From NCBI GenBank assembly GCA_900554215.1, contig USGG01000063.1, positions 1-10,149 of the forward strand: a stretch of DNA of 10,149 bases. The letters run 5' to 3'. The translations under genes were made by a program, and so were the position numbers. This DNA comes from an uncultured Megasphaera sp. Lineage in GTDB: Bacteria > Bacillota > Negativicutes > Veillonellales > Megasphaeraceae. The notes below the pieces were generated by a model, which was given only the letters and a program-made list of their open reading frames with translations, was not told the origin of the DNA and made no database searches. Below, in pieces: positions 1-6,263 of this stretch (positions are counted from its first letter, which is position 1; each line of letters begins with the position of its first letter).

Positions 1-600
1 CTTCTGGAAGCGGCCCTTGCGGGCAGCCCGCTCTTCCGTGGGCGCTTCCAGAAGGCCGTCGCTGGTGATGCCGGCCTGCATGTCGATAATGCAGCCGTAT
101 GGGTCGGACAGATAATTAGGCAGGGTCGGCACGGGGACCGTCGTCCGAATCGTCAGCACCTGTCCGTCCGCTTCCATAGAGGCGATGTGCAAATCGCCGG
201 CCGCCCGTGTATGGACGGCAATCAAATGCTCCAGGCATTCCTTGACAGCCTGGGCGTCTACGGGCCGGCCGCTGGTAAAGGTCACATTCTTGCGCAGAAC
301 AATTCTCCACGTCACGTCGTCGACAGGTTCATAGCTTTCCGCCAGCCACGGCTCGATTTCCATCGTATCGGAGTAGCGGAACAGCGTCTCCCCTACGCCG
401 TAGCGGATGCAGGCCCAGCCGCTGTTGTCGTTGTGCGGATTGATGTCGGGCTCGTTGTTTTCAGGGTTAAAGGTCGTATCGCCCATAACAAAGGTTTTTC
501 CGCCAGCGGAACGGTTCGCCTCTTCCGTACCGCCGCAGCCGGCCGCCATCAGCAGCAGAAGTACTGCCGCAATACACGCTATAAGACGTTTTTTATTCAT
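1..600 (-). CDS. ABC importer substrate-binding lipoprotein (SBP family 5, NikA/DppA/OppA-like), N-terminal part
   Basis: The first 200 residues are present; the gene runs off the left edge of the window. This is the extracytoplasmic solute receptor of a nickel/dipeptide/oligopeptide-type ABC importer. The N-terminus is a lipoprotein signal: MNKKR, a hydrophobic stretch (LIACIAAVLLLLMAA), then GC with Cys22 as the likely lipidated residue. The mature part has family-5 features: 'GVGETLFRYSDTMEIEPWLA' near residues 68-87, followed by 'ESYEPVDDVTWRIVLRKNV' (the usual W-x-x-x-L-R-x-x-V/A-x-F block) and 'FTSGRPVDAQAVK'. The ATG at 600 is preceded by GGGGAGG at 9-nt spacing, and the permease stop is 17 nt upstream. 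It is the last visible gene of the operon; ATPase genes, if present, would lie further left. Substrate is not fixed by sequence: nickel (NikA-like) is a reasonable guess, peptide or metal chelate is possible. Confidence 0.9.
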   Translation of the reverse strand, partial: MNKKRLIACIAAVLLLLMAAGCGGTEEANRSAGGKTFVMGDTTFNPENNEPDINPHNDNSGWACIRYGVGETLFRYSDTMEIEPWLAESYEPVDDVTWRIVLRKNVTFTSGRPVDAQAVKECLEHLIAVHTRAAGDLHIASMEADGQVLTIRTTVPVPTLPNYLSDPYGCIIDMQAGITSDGLLEAPTEERAARKGRFQK

Positions 601-617
601 CCTCTCAAACCTCCCCA

Positions 618-1457
618 TTACCGCCCCCGCTCTTTCGGGTCTATATAATCACGCAGCGCGTCGCCCCACAGATTAAATACGGCGACAGAAAGAAAAATAG
701 CCGCGCCGGGAGACAGGACGACCCAGGGATAGGTCTGCAGCATGCTTCGGCCTGTGCTCATCATGCTGCCCCATTCGGCGGCCGGCGGCTTAGCGCCTAA
801 TCCCAAAAAGGACAGGGCCGCAAGCTCCATCATCATCGTGCCGATGTCCAGGGCTGCCGTAACGACGATTGTTCCCAGGCAATTCGGCAATATATGGCGG
901 ACCATGATCTGACGCGGCAAAGAACCGGCCATCTGAGCCGCTAAAATAAACTTCTGATCCTTCAATGCCAAGGTCCGGCTTCGGACCAAACGGGCGTACT
1001 TAGGCCAGCTGACGGCCGCCAAGGCGACGACGGCATTGTGAATCCCGCCGTGTAAAACGGCCGCTATGGCCATGGCGAAAATCAAGCTGGGAAAGGCCAG
1101 GCAAACGTCGGCCAGGCGCATGCACAGGGCGTCCGCCTTCCCGCCGTAATATCCGCACAGCAGTCCGACGCCCGTACCAATAAAAGCAATCATGGCGACG
1201 AGAGCCAGTGCCGAAAAAATGCTGAGCTGCGCGCCGGCTAGAATCCGGGACAACATATCGCGGCCATACCGGTCCGTTCCCAGCCAGTGTTCCCACCCAG
1301 GGGCCTGAAGAGCCGCGTCATACTGCTGGGCATACGGATCATAGGGACACAAATACGCGCCGAAGGCCGCAACGCACAGCAATGCGGCGGCACAAAACGA
1401 AAACAATATAAGGCGGCGCTTCGGCGTCTTGTGAAAAACGAGAGCTTCCGGTATCAT
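618..1457 (-). CDS. ABC importer inner-membrane permease, NikC/DppC/OppC type
   Basis: Second transmembrane subunit of the importer (279 residues from the ATG at 1457; a TTG one codon earlier is also in frame). An N-terminal segment typical of the OppC/NikC branch (one TM helix, then 'PYDPYAQ...LQAPGWEHWLGTDRYGRDMLSR') leads into the BPD_transp_1 domain. The cytoplasmic EAA loop that docks on the ATPase is visible near residues 164-191 ('LALKDQKFILAAQMAGS...ILPN'), and the family's C-terminal signature 'LSFLGLGAKPPAAEWGSM' follows. The start overlaps the upstream permease stop as TGATG, which implies translational coupling. Length and hydrophobic profile are normal and I see no damage. Assignment to the nickel/peptide class is secure; nickel specificity is inference. 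Confidence 0.92.
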   Translation of the reverse strand: MIPEALVFHKTPKRRLILFSFCAAALLCVAAFGAYLCPYDPYAQQYDAALQAPGWEHWLGTDRYGRDMLSRILAGAQLSIFSALALVAMIAFIGTGVGLLCGYYGGKADALCMRLADVCLAFPSLIFAMAIAAVLHGGIHNAVVALAAVSWPKYARLVRSRTLALKDQKFILAAQMAGSLPRQIMVRHILPNCLGTIVVTAALDIGTMMMELAALSFLGLGAKPPAAEWGSMMSTGRSMLQTYPWVVLSPGAAIFLSVAVFNLWGDALRDYIDPKERGR

Positions 1458-2401
1458 CAACGCCGCCCCGCTTTCCAGCCAATCTGCGGGTCCGCTATCC
1501 GATAGACGATATCAGTCAGCAAATTGACGACGACGTATATGAAGGCCATCCATACGACATAGGCCTGAATCATAGGATAATCTCGTCCGTGAATCGCATC
1601 GACGGCCAGCTTTCCTACGCCGTCCCACATGAAAATGGATTCTACAATGGCCGTCCCGCCCAGCAGGCTGCCGATAGAAAGAGCCAGCAGCGTCAAAATC
1701 GTGCCGAAGGAAGCCCGCAGGATGCTGCGCCGCAGCGTCCAGGAAAAGGGAACGCCCCTCGATTTTGCGCCCAGTACATAGTCCTTGCCCATCTCTTCCA
1801 GCACGGCCGCCCGCACTTGCCTCAAGTACTTAGCGGACATAGCAATGGACAAGGTCGCCGTCGGCAGCGCCAGATGCTCTATCCCCATTCCCGAGGAAAG
1901 GACGGGAAACAAAGGTAGCTGGACGGCAAACAGATACAACAGAACCAAAGCCAGAAAAAAATTAGGCATGCTGTTGCCGCAAAAACTGAAAAAGCGTATG
2001 ACGTAATCTACAGTCGAGTTGCACCGGACCGCCGCCGCAATGCCCAGCGGAACCGAAACGGCGACCGTCAGCAGGACGGACGACGCCGTGAGAAGCAGCG
2101 TCGCCCGCAGCTTATCCATGAAAGTCGCAAAAACATCACGGCCCGTCATGAAGCTGACGCCCATATTGCCGTGCAGCAGATTTCCCAGCCAAACGATATA
2201 TTGCGTCAGAAACGGCCGGTCCAAGCCCAGCTGCACCCGTTCAGCCGCGACGACTTCCGCAGCGACAGCTATGCCTGCCCGGTCATATTTTTGAACGACT
2301 GCATCGCTGCCGGCAATATGCATCATGGCAAAGGACAGAAAGGTAATTCCCAGCAAAATCGGAATCAGCTGCAAAAGCCGCTTTATCACATACATCGTCA
2401 T
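1457..2401 (-). CDS. ABC importer inner-membrane permease, NikB/DppB/OppB type
   Basis: First transmembrane subunit of the importer, 314 residues. It begins with the family's N-terminal helix ('MYVIKRLLQLIPILLGITFLSF') and the 'LGLDRPFLTQYIVWLGNLLHGNMGVSF' region (residues 58-84) characteristic of NikB/DppB/OppB. The EAA loop lies at about 198-220 ('AAVLEEMGKDYVLGAKSRGV') and the C-terminal 'GGTAIVESIF...GVGKLAVDAI..RDYP' block at 248-276. The ATG at 2401 overlaps the methyltransferase TGA as ATGA; a second ATG sits two codons later at 2395. The 3' end overlaps the next permease by TGATG. It should form the heterodimeric channel with the downstream NikC-type subunit. No defect is visible. Confidence 0.92.
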   Translation of the reverse strand: MTMYVIKRLLQLIPILLGITFLSFAMMHIAGSDAVVQKYDRAGIAVAAEVVAAERVQLGLDRPFLTQYIVWLGNLLHGNMGVSFMTGRDVFATFMDKLRATLLLTASSVLLTVAVSVPLGIAAAVRCNSTVDYVIRFFSFCGNSMPNFFLALVLLYLFAVQLPLFPVLSSGMGIEHLALPTATLSIAMSAKYLRQVRAAVLEEMGKDYVLGAKSRGVPFSWTLRRSILRASFGTILTLLALSIGSLLGGTAIVESIFMWDGVGKLAVDAIHGRDYPMIQAYVVWMAFIYVVVNLLTDIVYRIADPQIGWKAGRR

Positions 2402-3180
2402 AGCTGCTTCACAGCCTTTATCATAAACATGGGCGTCGAGCCGTTATTGATGCGTTCTTCCCGCGTCCATACCGTCTTCCATATCTCCTCATCGGCAACG
2501 GCATCCATCCCTAAGCGCCGCAAAATATCTAAATCCCACTGCGGGCGCACGCATCCCGACAGGGGCGCTTTGCCGGCAATCGCTTCCATAGCCGGTATAT
2601 CCGTCCCATCGGTCTCGTCGGCGACGCCGCTCCGGCGGATATGCTCTCTATCTTCCATATATCCCTGCCGCGCTTCCTCATCGTATAAATACCGATACCA
2701 GTTGGCGTCGAAGTTCAGCAGCAAGCCGCCCGGTTTCAGGACGCGCTGCCACTCGCCGTAGGCCTTGTCCGGATGAGGAAGATTCCACGTCAGGTTCCGC
2801 GTGACGACGACATCGAAAGCTCCGTCTCCAAAGGCCAGCTGCTCCGCGTTCATGCGGCAAAACCGTATGGACCGGCCGAGCCGTCCGGCATTGCGTTTCG
2901 CTTCTTCCAGCATGGACGCCGTATAGTCAACAGCCGTCACCTCATAGCCCTGTTCAGCCAGCAAAATGGCAAAAAATCCCGGCCCCGTGCCGACGTCCAG
3001 CACGCGGATTGAAGAAGCACGCGCTTTACCGCAGGCCGCTTCTATGTGCCGCAGCAGCGTCCGTCTCCAGACGTCCCGCTGGCTTGAGCTCAGCTCGTTT
3101 TGATGGACCGCCGAATATCCCGGCGCGCGGTTTGTCCAATAGGCAATATTCTCTTGTTCATAGGTTTCATAAGCCTCCAT
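2398..3180 (-). CDS. class I SAM-dependent methyltransferase (second of a tandem pair)
   Basis: 260 residues from the chosen ATG at 3180. The frame is open upstream to 3321, but that would overlap the preceding gene by about 130 nt. GAGGGG ends immediately before the ATG at 3186 and sits 6 nt before the ATG at 3180, so 3180 is the best-placed start. Rossmann-fold motif I is 'VLDVGTGPGFFA' (60-71), with the acidic residue of motif II in 'AVDYTASM' (about 83-90) and the post-motif 'FDVVVTRNLTWNLP' at 122-135. It is clearly paralogous to the upstream gene (shared YW..R...YS N-terminus, RNLTW.LP, RVLK.GGLLLNFDA). Its C-terminal half is longer. The substrate cannot be read from the sequence. It overlaps the NikB-type permease gene by 4 nt (ATGA), so it is likely expressed with the importer. 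Confidence 0.88.
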   Translation of the reverse strand: MEAYETYEQENIAYWTNRAPGYSAVHQNELSSSQRDVWRRTLLRHIEAACGKARASSIRVLDVGTGPGFFAILLAEQGYEVTAVDYTASMLEEAKRNAGRLGRSIRFCRMNAEQLAFGDGAFDVVVTRNLTWNLPHPDKAYGEWQRVLKPGGLLLNFDANWYRYLYDEEARQGYMEDREHIRRSGVADETDGTDIPAMEAIAGKAPLSGCVRPQWDLDILRRLGMDAVADEEIWKTVWTREERINNGSTPMFMIKAVKQL

Positions 3181-3193
3181 AGTCATCCCCTCG

Positions 3194-3907
3194 TCAAGCA
3201 TACGCCGCAATACAGAATATGGGCGTAGGATTATAAAACTCGTCCACGTCATGATATATGCGCTTCCAAACGGACAAATCCACGCGGACATCGCGGAATC
3301 CCGCCTCGGCCAATAACTCACAATCCCGCTGCGGACGAAGTTCCGGCCGGCGCAGGACTGTCTTCATCCGTTCATATTCAGACAACAGCGACGGCGCAAT
3401 CCTTTGGTGCGCATGCTCAGGCGGCAGCGGCATATCCGCCTTTTCATGACAATAATCGGCATCAAAATTCAGCAGCAGGCCGCCGTCCTTCAGCACGCGC
3501 CGCCATGCCTTATAGGCCTGGCCTAAATTGGGAAGAGCCCAGGTCAGATTGCGCGATATGACGACGTCGAAAGAAGCGTCGGGAAATTCGGGCCGTTCCG
3601 CATCCATGACATAAAACGTTGACGGCACATGGTATAGCTCCGCTTTCCGCTTCGCTTCGGCAATCATGTGCTCCGTCAAATCGATGCCGACGACGTCGTG
3701 CCCCTCCAGGGCCAGAATATTGGCAAAAAACCCCGTCCCCGTGCCTACGTCTAAAATGCGCAGCGGCGCGTCCATCGAAAAATACCGCTGAAATTCCTCT
3801 ATCCACAGCCGCCGCTTCGGGCTTTGAAACTCCCGACACCGCTGCGCCGAAAACTCGTCGACCCGCTGCGACCAATACTCTATCATTTCACGTTTAATAT
3901 GTTCCAT
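3194..3907 (-). CDS. class I SAM-dependent methyltransferase (first of a tandem pair)
   Basis: 237 residues and the first gene of the operon. SAM-binding motif I is 'ILDVGTGTGFFA' (51-62), the acidic residue that contacts the SAM ribose is in 'GIDLTEHM' (74-81), and 'FDVVISRNLTWALP' (113-126) corresponds to motif IV. The 'YWSQRVDEFS' N-terminus and 'RVLKDGGLLLNFDA' (137-150) are shared with the next gene. The ATG at 3907 is preceded by AAAGG at 8-nt spacing. A promoter with a perfect TATAAT lies about 40 nt upstream of the start. Family assignment is firm; the acceptor is unknown. The company of a nickel/peptide-type importer suggests a role in handling or modifying the imported ligand, which is inference. 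Confidence 0.9.
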   Translation of the reverse strand: MEHIKREMIEYWSQRVDEFSAQRCREFQSPKRRLWIEEFQRYFSMDAPLRILDVGTGTGFFANILALEGHDVVGIDLTEHMIAEAKRKAELYHVPSTFYVMDAERPEFPDASFDVVISRNLTWALPNLGQAYKAWRRVLKDGGLLLNFDADYCHEKADMPLPPEHAHQRIAPSLLSEYERMKTVLRRPELRPQRDCELLAEAGFRDVRVDLSVWKRIYHDVDEFYNPTPIFCIAAYA

Positions 3908-3947
3908 CTGCCCAGCCTTTCTATATTTCGTAATTTAAAGTAATTTT

Positions 3948-3976
3948 ATTATACAAAAATATATATGGCCTTTTAA
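3948..3976 (-). promoter_or_regulatory. sigma70-type promoter of the methyltransferase-importer operon
   Basis: On the minus strand TTAAAA (3976-3971) and TATAAT (3953-3948) are separated by exactly 17 nt. The -35 matches consensus at 4 of 6 positions and the -10 at 6 of 6. The predicted transcription start is about 35 nt upstream of the first methyltransferase ATG. A short CCCC-ATA-GGGG dyad lies just upstream of the -35 (around 3979-3991) and could be a regulator site, though the arms are only 4 bp. Confidence 0.6.
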
Positions 3977-4054
3977 GCCCCCTATGGGGATAGAAATTAC
4001 CACACAGTCCATACAAACCTTCATAGCTATATGCTCATCGTTTATACTGCGCAC

Positions 4055-4091
4055 AAAAAAACAGCCCACGCAAAATGCATGAACTGTTTTT
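4055..4091 (-). terminator. rho-independent terminator (minus strand)
   Basis: On the minus strand the arms CAGTTCATGCA and TGCGTGGGCTG pair along all 11 positions (three are G-U pairs) around a TTT loop. A run of seven T follows, and A-residues precede the stem. Read on the plus strand the same arms have three C-A mismatches, so the signal is oriented leftward. It ends transcription coming from the decayed regulator region before the methyltransferase operon promoter begins. Confidence 0.65.
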
Positions 4092-4216
4092 ACTTGGTTA
4101 ACCGCAAGCATATAAACACAAGTTACAGCTATATACGGAAGAAATATTTTTTCCTTACGGCATCGCACTGCGGCAAGGCATTTTTTTATTACCTTCAGCG
4201 CAGCCACCTCCTGTCT

Positions 4217-4433
4217 TTAATATGCGGCTTCAGCAGAAAAAAGATATTCGAGCGCACAGTTGGGAAAAATGCTTCTGAAGTATATTTATTTTCCGCAGCG
4301 TAAAATCTGTACGCCCACATCTTTTACTTGAAAAACGCCTTTTGCTTATGCTGCAAACAGAGACGCATTTACCATTTGTAAGCTTTTTTCTGGCCATTTC
4401 TGTCTTTAAATTAGGATACATCGCAATTTTCAT
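4217..4433 (-). pseudogene. decayed small Cro/C1-type (XRE) regulator, minus strand
   Basis: From the ATG at 4433 (or 4421) the frame reads 'MYPNLKTEMARKKLTNGK', then a poorly conserved stretch, then 'GRTDFTLRKINILQKHF'. This is the layout of small phage-type Cro/C1 helix-turn-helix proteins, in which this last block normally leads into 'S-LEYLF'. Here the annotated frame ends 'SQLCARISFFC', but the expected ending is present one base out of register: 'LEYLFSAEAAY' followed by TAA at 4219-4217. A single extra base near 4253-4256 restores it. The central recognition-helix region is also atypical ('CVSVCSISKRRFSSKRC'). GAGGAG abuts the ATG at 4433 and lies 12 nt before the one at 4421. It is transcribed away from the regulator at 4605, which is a phage-type switch arrangement. 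Family assignment is from pattern only. Confidence 0.5.
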
Positions 4434-4472
4434 CTCCTCGATATTTCCCCGCGGGGGCAATTTTATAGTGTG

Positions 4473-4501
4473 ATCATATTATGTTGCATTGCAATTACCA
4501 A
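4473..4501 (-). promoter_or_regulatory. leftward promoter of the divergent control region
   Basis: On the minus strand TTGGTA (4501-4496) and TATGAT (4478-4473) are spaced 17 nt apart, upstream of the regulator remnant starting at 4433. The left operator-like repeat (4481-4497) overlaps the -35 end and the spacer. A perfect CCCCGCGGGG palindrome (4447-4456) lies between the -10 and the start codon, in the transcribed leader. Confidence 0.4.
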
Positions 4502-4545
4502 TATCAACGGGAACTTTTTTACGTTGTAATGTAATTATTTTACAA
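4481..4545. promoter_or_regulatory. pair of repeated operator-like sites between divergent regulators
   Basis: Two related 17-bp elements lie exactly 40 bp apart: 4481-4497 and 4521-4537. They share the pattern AyGTTGyAwTGyAATTA (13 of 17 positions identical). The left copy contains the perfect 11-bp palindrome TTGCATTGCAA (4484-4494). The right copy is part of a 22-bp imperfect dyad (4524-4545) built from TTGTAA, TAATTA and TTACAA blocks, 18 of 22 positions symmetric. Each site overlaps one of the two opposing promoters. This is what operators of a two-promoter phage or integrative-element switch look like; the binding protein is inferred to be one of the flanking XRE-type regulators. Confidence 0.6.
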
Positions 4546-4567
4546 AGTAATTTTTGTATGGTTTAAT
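4539..4567 (+). promoter_or_regulatory. rightward promoter of the divergent control region
   Basis: TTTACA (4539-4544; 5 of 6 to consensus) and TTTAAT (4562-4567; 5 of 6) are separated by 17 nt. The predicted start is about 30 nt before the regulator gene at 4605. The right operator-like dyad (4524-4545) covers the -35 element, so occupancy would repress this promoter. Confidence 0.55.
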
Positions 4568-4604
4568 GATAGTAAATAAAAGTTCTTATTTTGAGGTGAA
4601 AAAG

Positions 4605-4988
4605 ATGGCTATAATCGACAATCTTTCCGCTTTGATGCCAGAACATAACTATACTAAAGCTGGCGTTGCTAAACTTTCCGGCATACCATACGCTATGATT
4701 GACGGGTTATTTAAAAAAGGGGATGAAAATACTAACTTATCAACTAAAAAAATTATCGGCATTTATGGGATGCACACTTGATGAACTACCCACTGATAAT
4801 GAACAAAAAAAATTATAGCGTTAAATTCTCACGATAAAAGAGAGCTTCAAAAACGTCTACAAGAAATTTTAAACGACATGAATACTGAGGAAACAAAAGA
4901 TTTACTTCGGACATTCCTCCAGCACTCTATCGAAGTAGCAAAAATACGAGTAAAAGAAAAATTTACGCCTAAAAAGTACAAGAAATAA
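4605..4988 (+). pseudogene. frameshifted XRE-family (ImmR/C1-like) transcriptional regulator
   Basis: The ATG at 4605 follows GAGGTG at 6-nt spacing. The first 50 residues ('MAIIDNLSALMPEHNYTKAG', 'VAKLSGIPYAMIDGLFKKG', 'NLSTKKII') form a Cro/C1-type helix-turn-helix, and the frame then stops at TGA 4779-4781. The missing continuation is in the other frames: 'AFMGCTLDELPTDNEQKK' (typical end of an XRE domain) and then 'IIALNSHDKRELQKRLQEIL...', ending at TAA 4986-4988. One extra G at 4758/4759 and one missing A in the A8 run at 4805-4812 explain both breaks and cancel, so the last segment returns to the original frame. The intact form would be about 127 residues. Its position upstream of an ImmA-type peptidase fits an ImmR-like repressor of an integrative element; the paired role is inferred. 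Confidence 0.7.
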
Positions 4989-5062
4989 GTGGTAACCAGC
5001 GGATATAAAGAGTACAGCACAAAAGTTATCCAGAAAACACAAAAACGCTCCATTAAAATTAG

Positions 5063-5410
5063 TTAGATATACTCGTTGTATATGAAGATCTGGATAGTAT
5101 TTTGAGATATTTCGCCGCTCATTTTCGGATGAAGACAATCCATCTCAATGAAAATGCACGGGAAGAGCTGAAGAGATTCATCTGTGAGCACGAACTAGGG
5201 CACGCAATATTTCACGCCAAAATCAACATGCCGTTCCTAAGCGTCCATACGCTGTATAGCGTTGAAAAAATCGAAGGGCTGACAAATATGTTTGCAGTTG
5301 AATTACTTCTACACGATAGGTATATAAAAGATAATCCAGGCTGTAGTATGTATGATTTAACAAATAATCGCAGTGTACTTATGCAATTTATTAAACTGAA
5401 AGGAATGTGA
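5063..5410 (+). pseudogene. ImmA/IrrE-family metallopeptidase remnant
   Basis: The C-terminal two thirds of an ImmA/IrrE (M78-type) zinc peptidase. Counting from the TTG at 5102, the motif HELGH is at residues 30-34, within 'ELKRFICEHELGHAIFH', followed by the family's 'N.PFL..HTLYSVEKIE' and 'NMFAVELLL' blocks. The frame is open back to 5063 ('VYEDLDSILRYFAAHFRMKT') but a stop precedes it. Related sequence 'NAPLKLVRYTRCI' lies just upstream in another frame (about 5046-5086), so the N-terminus is frameshifted and probably has an internal deletion. No Shine-Dalgarno fits the available starts. In known elements such as ICEBs1, ImmA cleaves the ImmR repressor; here it follows a broken ImmR-like gene. 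The zinc-binding residues are retained, but the gene is probably not functional. Confidence 0.7.
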
Positions 5411-5415
5411 ACGCC

Positions 5416-6202
5416 ATGAAAAGAATTTGTACATTATTTCTATCATTAATGATAACGTTTAACGCTATTTCTGTATTCGCTATTTCTAAGACAGAGTTAG
5501 AAAGCAATCCGGAAAGATATATCATCATTTCTGAATCTACTGACGGGAACGGATACTGTGACTACAGCAATACTAAAGTTATTGCCAATACGGATACTAC
5601 AGCAACCATTAAAACAAAAATATACCAAGTATTTAATACTAAACAAATGATTACTACGTGTGATTATGACTTTATTTATAATAAAGAGCGCAGCACTAAA
5701 AATTTGACAGAATTAGTTATGTCAAAGCCGGAAGCACGGCAATGCCAGAATATTTTGTTAATCAGTTAAAAGCATTAGATTCCGGCGTAAAAGTCCACAA
5801 ATACAATTTTAAGGTATTCAATTTTTCAGGCAAAGACATCACACCTTTGAAGCTGCACGGATATGAAAAAACAATGACAGCAGATATGCGTTCTCTTGAT
5901 TACTCTATCGCCAGTGGATTATATGGGGTTTATTTTAACATGGAGTTATTCTAAGAAGACAGTATAAAAAAGACAATGACTTCGCTCGCAAAATAAAATT
6001 AAATACCGGCATAACTTGGCGTCCTCAAAAACTTGAAATATATCATATGAATAGAACCGCTCGTGGAAATTCTATAACTATTGATTCTTCAGAAATAAAC
6101 CTGCAAAGTATGTGCGGATATGGGAGCTCTTCATATAACGCCGCCAATTTCGTATTTTATAAAGCATATAACAGATATTTTAATCCAAATGTTTATCTGT
6201 AA
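5416..6202 (+). pseudogene. frameshifted secreted protein of unknown function
   Basis: The ATG at 5416 opens a typical Sec signal peptide: MKRI, a hydrophobic core, then 'SVFA' with likely cleavage before 'ISKTELE'. The mature part reads 'ERYIIISESTDGNGYCDYSN...' and stops at 5769. The protein continues in a second frame ('VKAGSTAMPEYFVNQLKALD', 'VHKYNFKVFNFSG', to 'GLYGVYFNMELF', stop at 5952-5954) and then a third ('RRQYKKDNDFARKIKLNTGI', 'SSEINLQSMCGYGSSSYNAA', 'YNRYFNPNVYL', TAA 6200-6202). Two indels, near 5711-5723 and 5945-5953, account for this. The intact form would be about 262 residues. I do not recognise the family. It starts just after the ImmA remnant stop (5408-5410), so it was probably part of the same transcript. 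Confidence 0.6.
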
Positions 6203-6263
6203 CCTTTGTAGAAAATAAAAAAACTCCCCTGTTACCAGCCGGATATAATGAAAGGTACATACT

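Larger units (their letters stand above)
3935..4198 (-). pseudogene. possible decayed small membrane protein gene
   Basis: A strong Shine-Dalgarno AGGAGGTG (4212-4205) lies 8 nt before a CTG codon at 4198, which opens a frame reading 'KVIKKCLAAVRCRKEKIFLPYIAV...'. This is a basic N-terminus followed by one hydrophobic stretch (about residues 19-34). No ATG occurs at the ideal position; the only standard alternative, GTG at 4207, lies inside the Shine-Dalgarno. The frame also runs through a hairpin terminator (4055-4091) and over the -10 of the downstream operon, so its 3' part is unlikely to be real. A one-base shift would end the protein at a TAA just before that terminator. I read it as the remnant of a small gene that followed the regulator remnant at 4217-4433. 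It may not be a gene at all. Confidence 0.3.

Noticed and set aside
187..648. Plus-strand open frame opposite the substrate-binding protein
   Set aside because: Shadow of the minus-strand lipoprotein gene; no ribosome-binding site and no protein-like pattern.
3181..3321. N-terminal extension of the second methyltransferase
   Set aside because: It would overlap the first methyltransferase by about 130 nt, and the paralogue's N-terminus aligns only from the start at 3180.
4153..4178. Hairpin followed by T7 on the plus strand as a rightward terminator
   Set aside because: On the plus strand the stem has at least two mismatches, and there is no plus-strand gene to terminate.
4805..4812. Programmed ribosomal frameshift at the A8 run in the regulator
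   Set aside because: The upstream frame already stops at 4779-4781, before the A8 run, so slippage there could not rescue translation.
4995..6249. Short repeat ACCAGC(C)GGATATAA at 4995-5008 and 6234-6249
   Set aside because: Only about 14 bp with a gap and no matching context; chance similarity in AT-rich DNA cannot be excluded.
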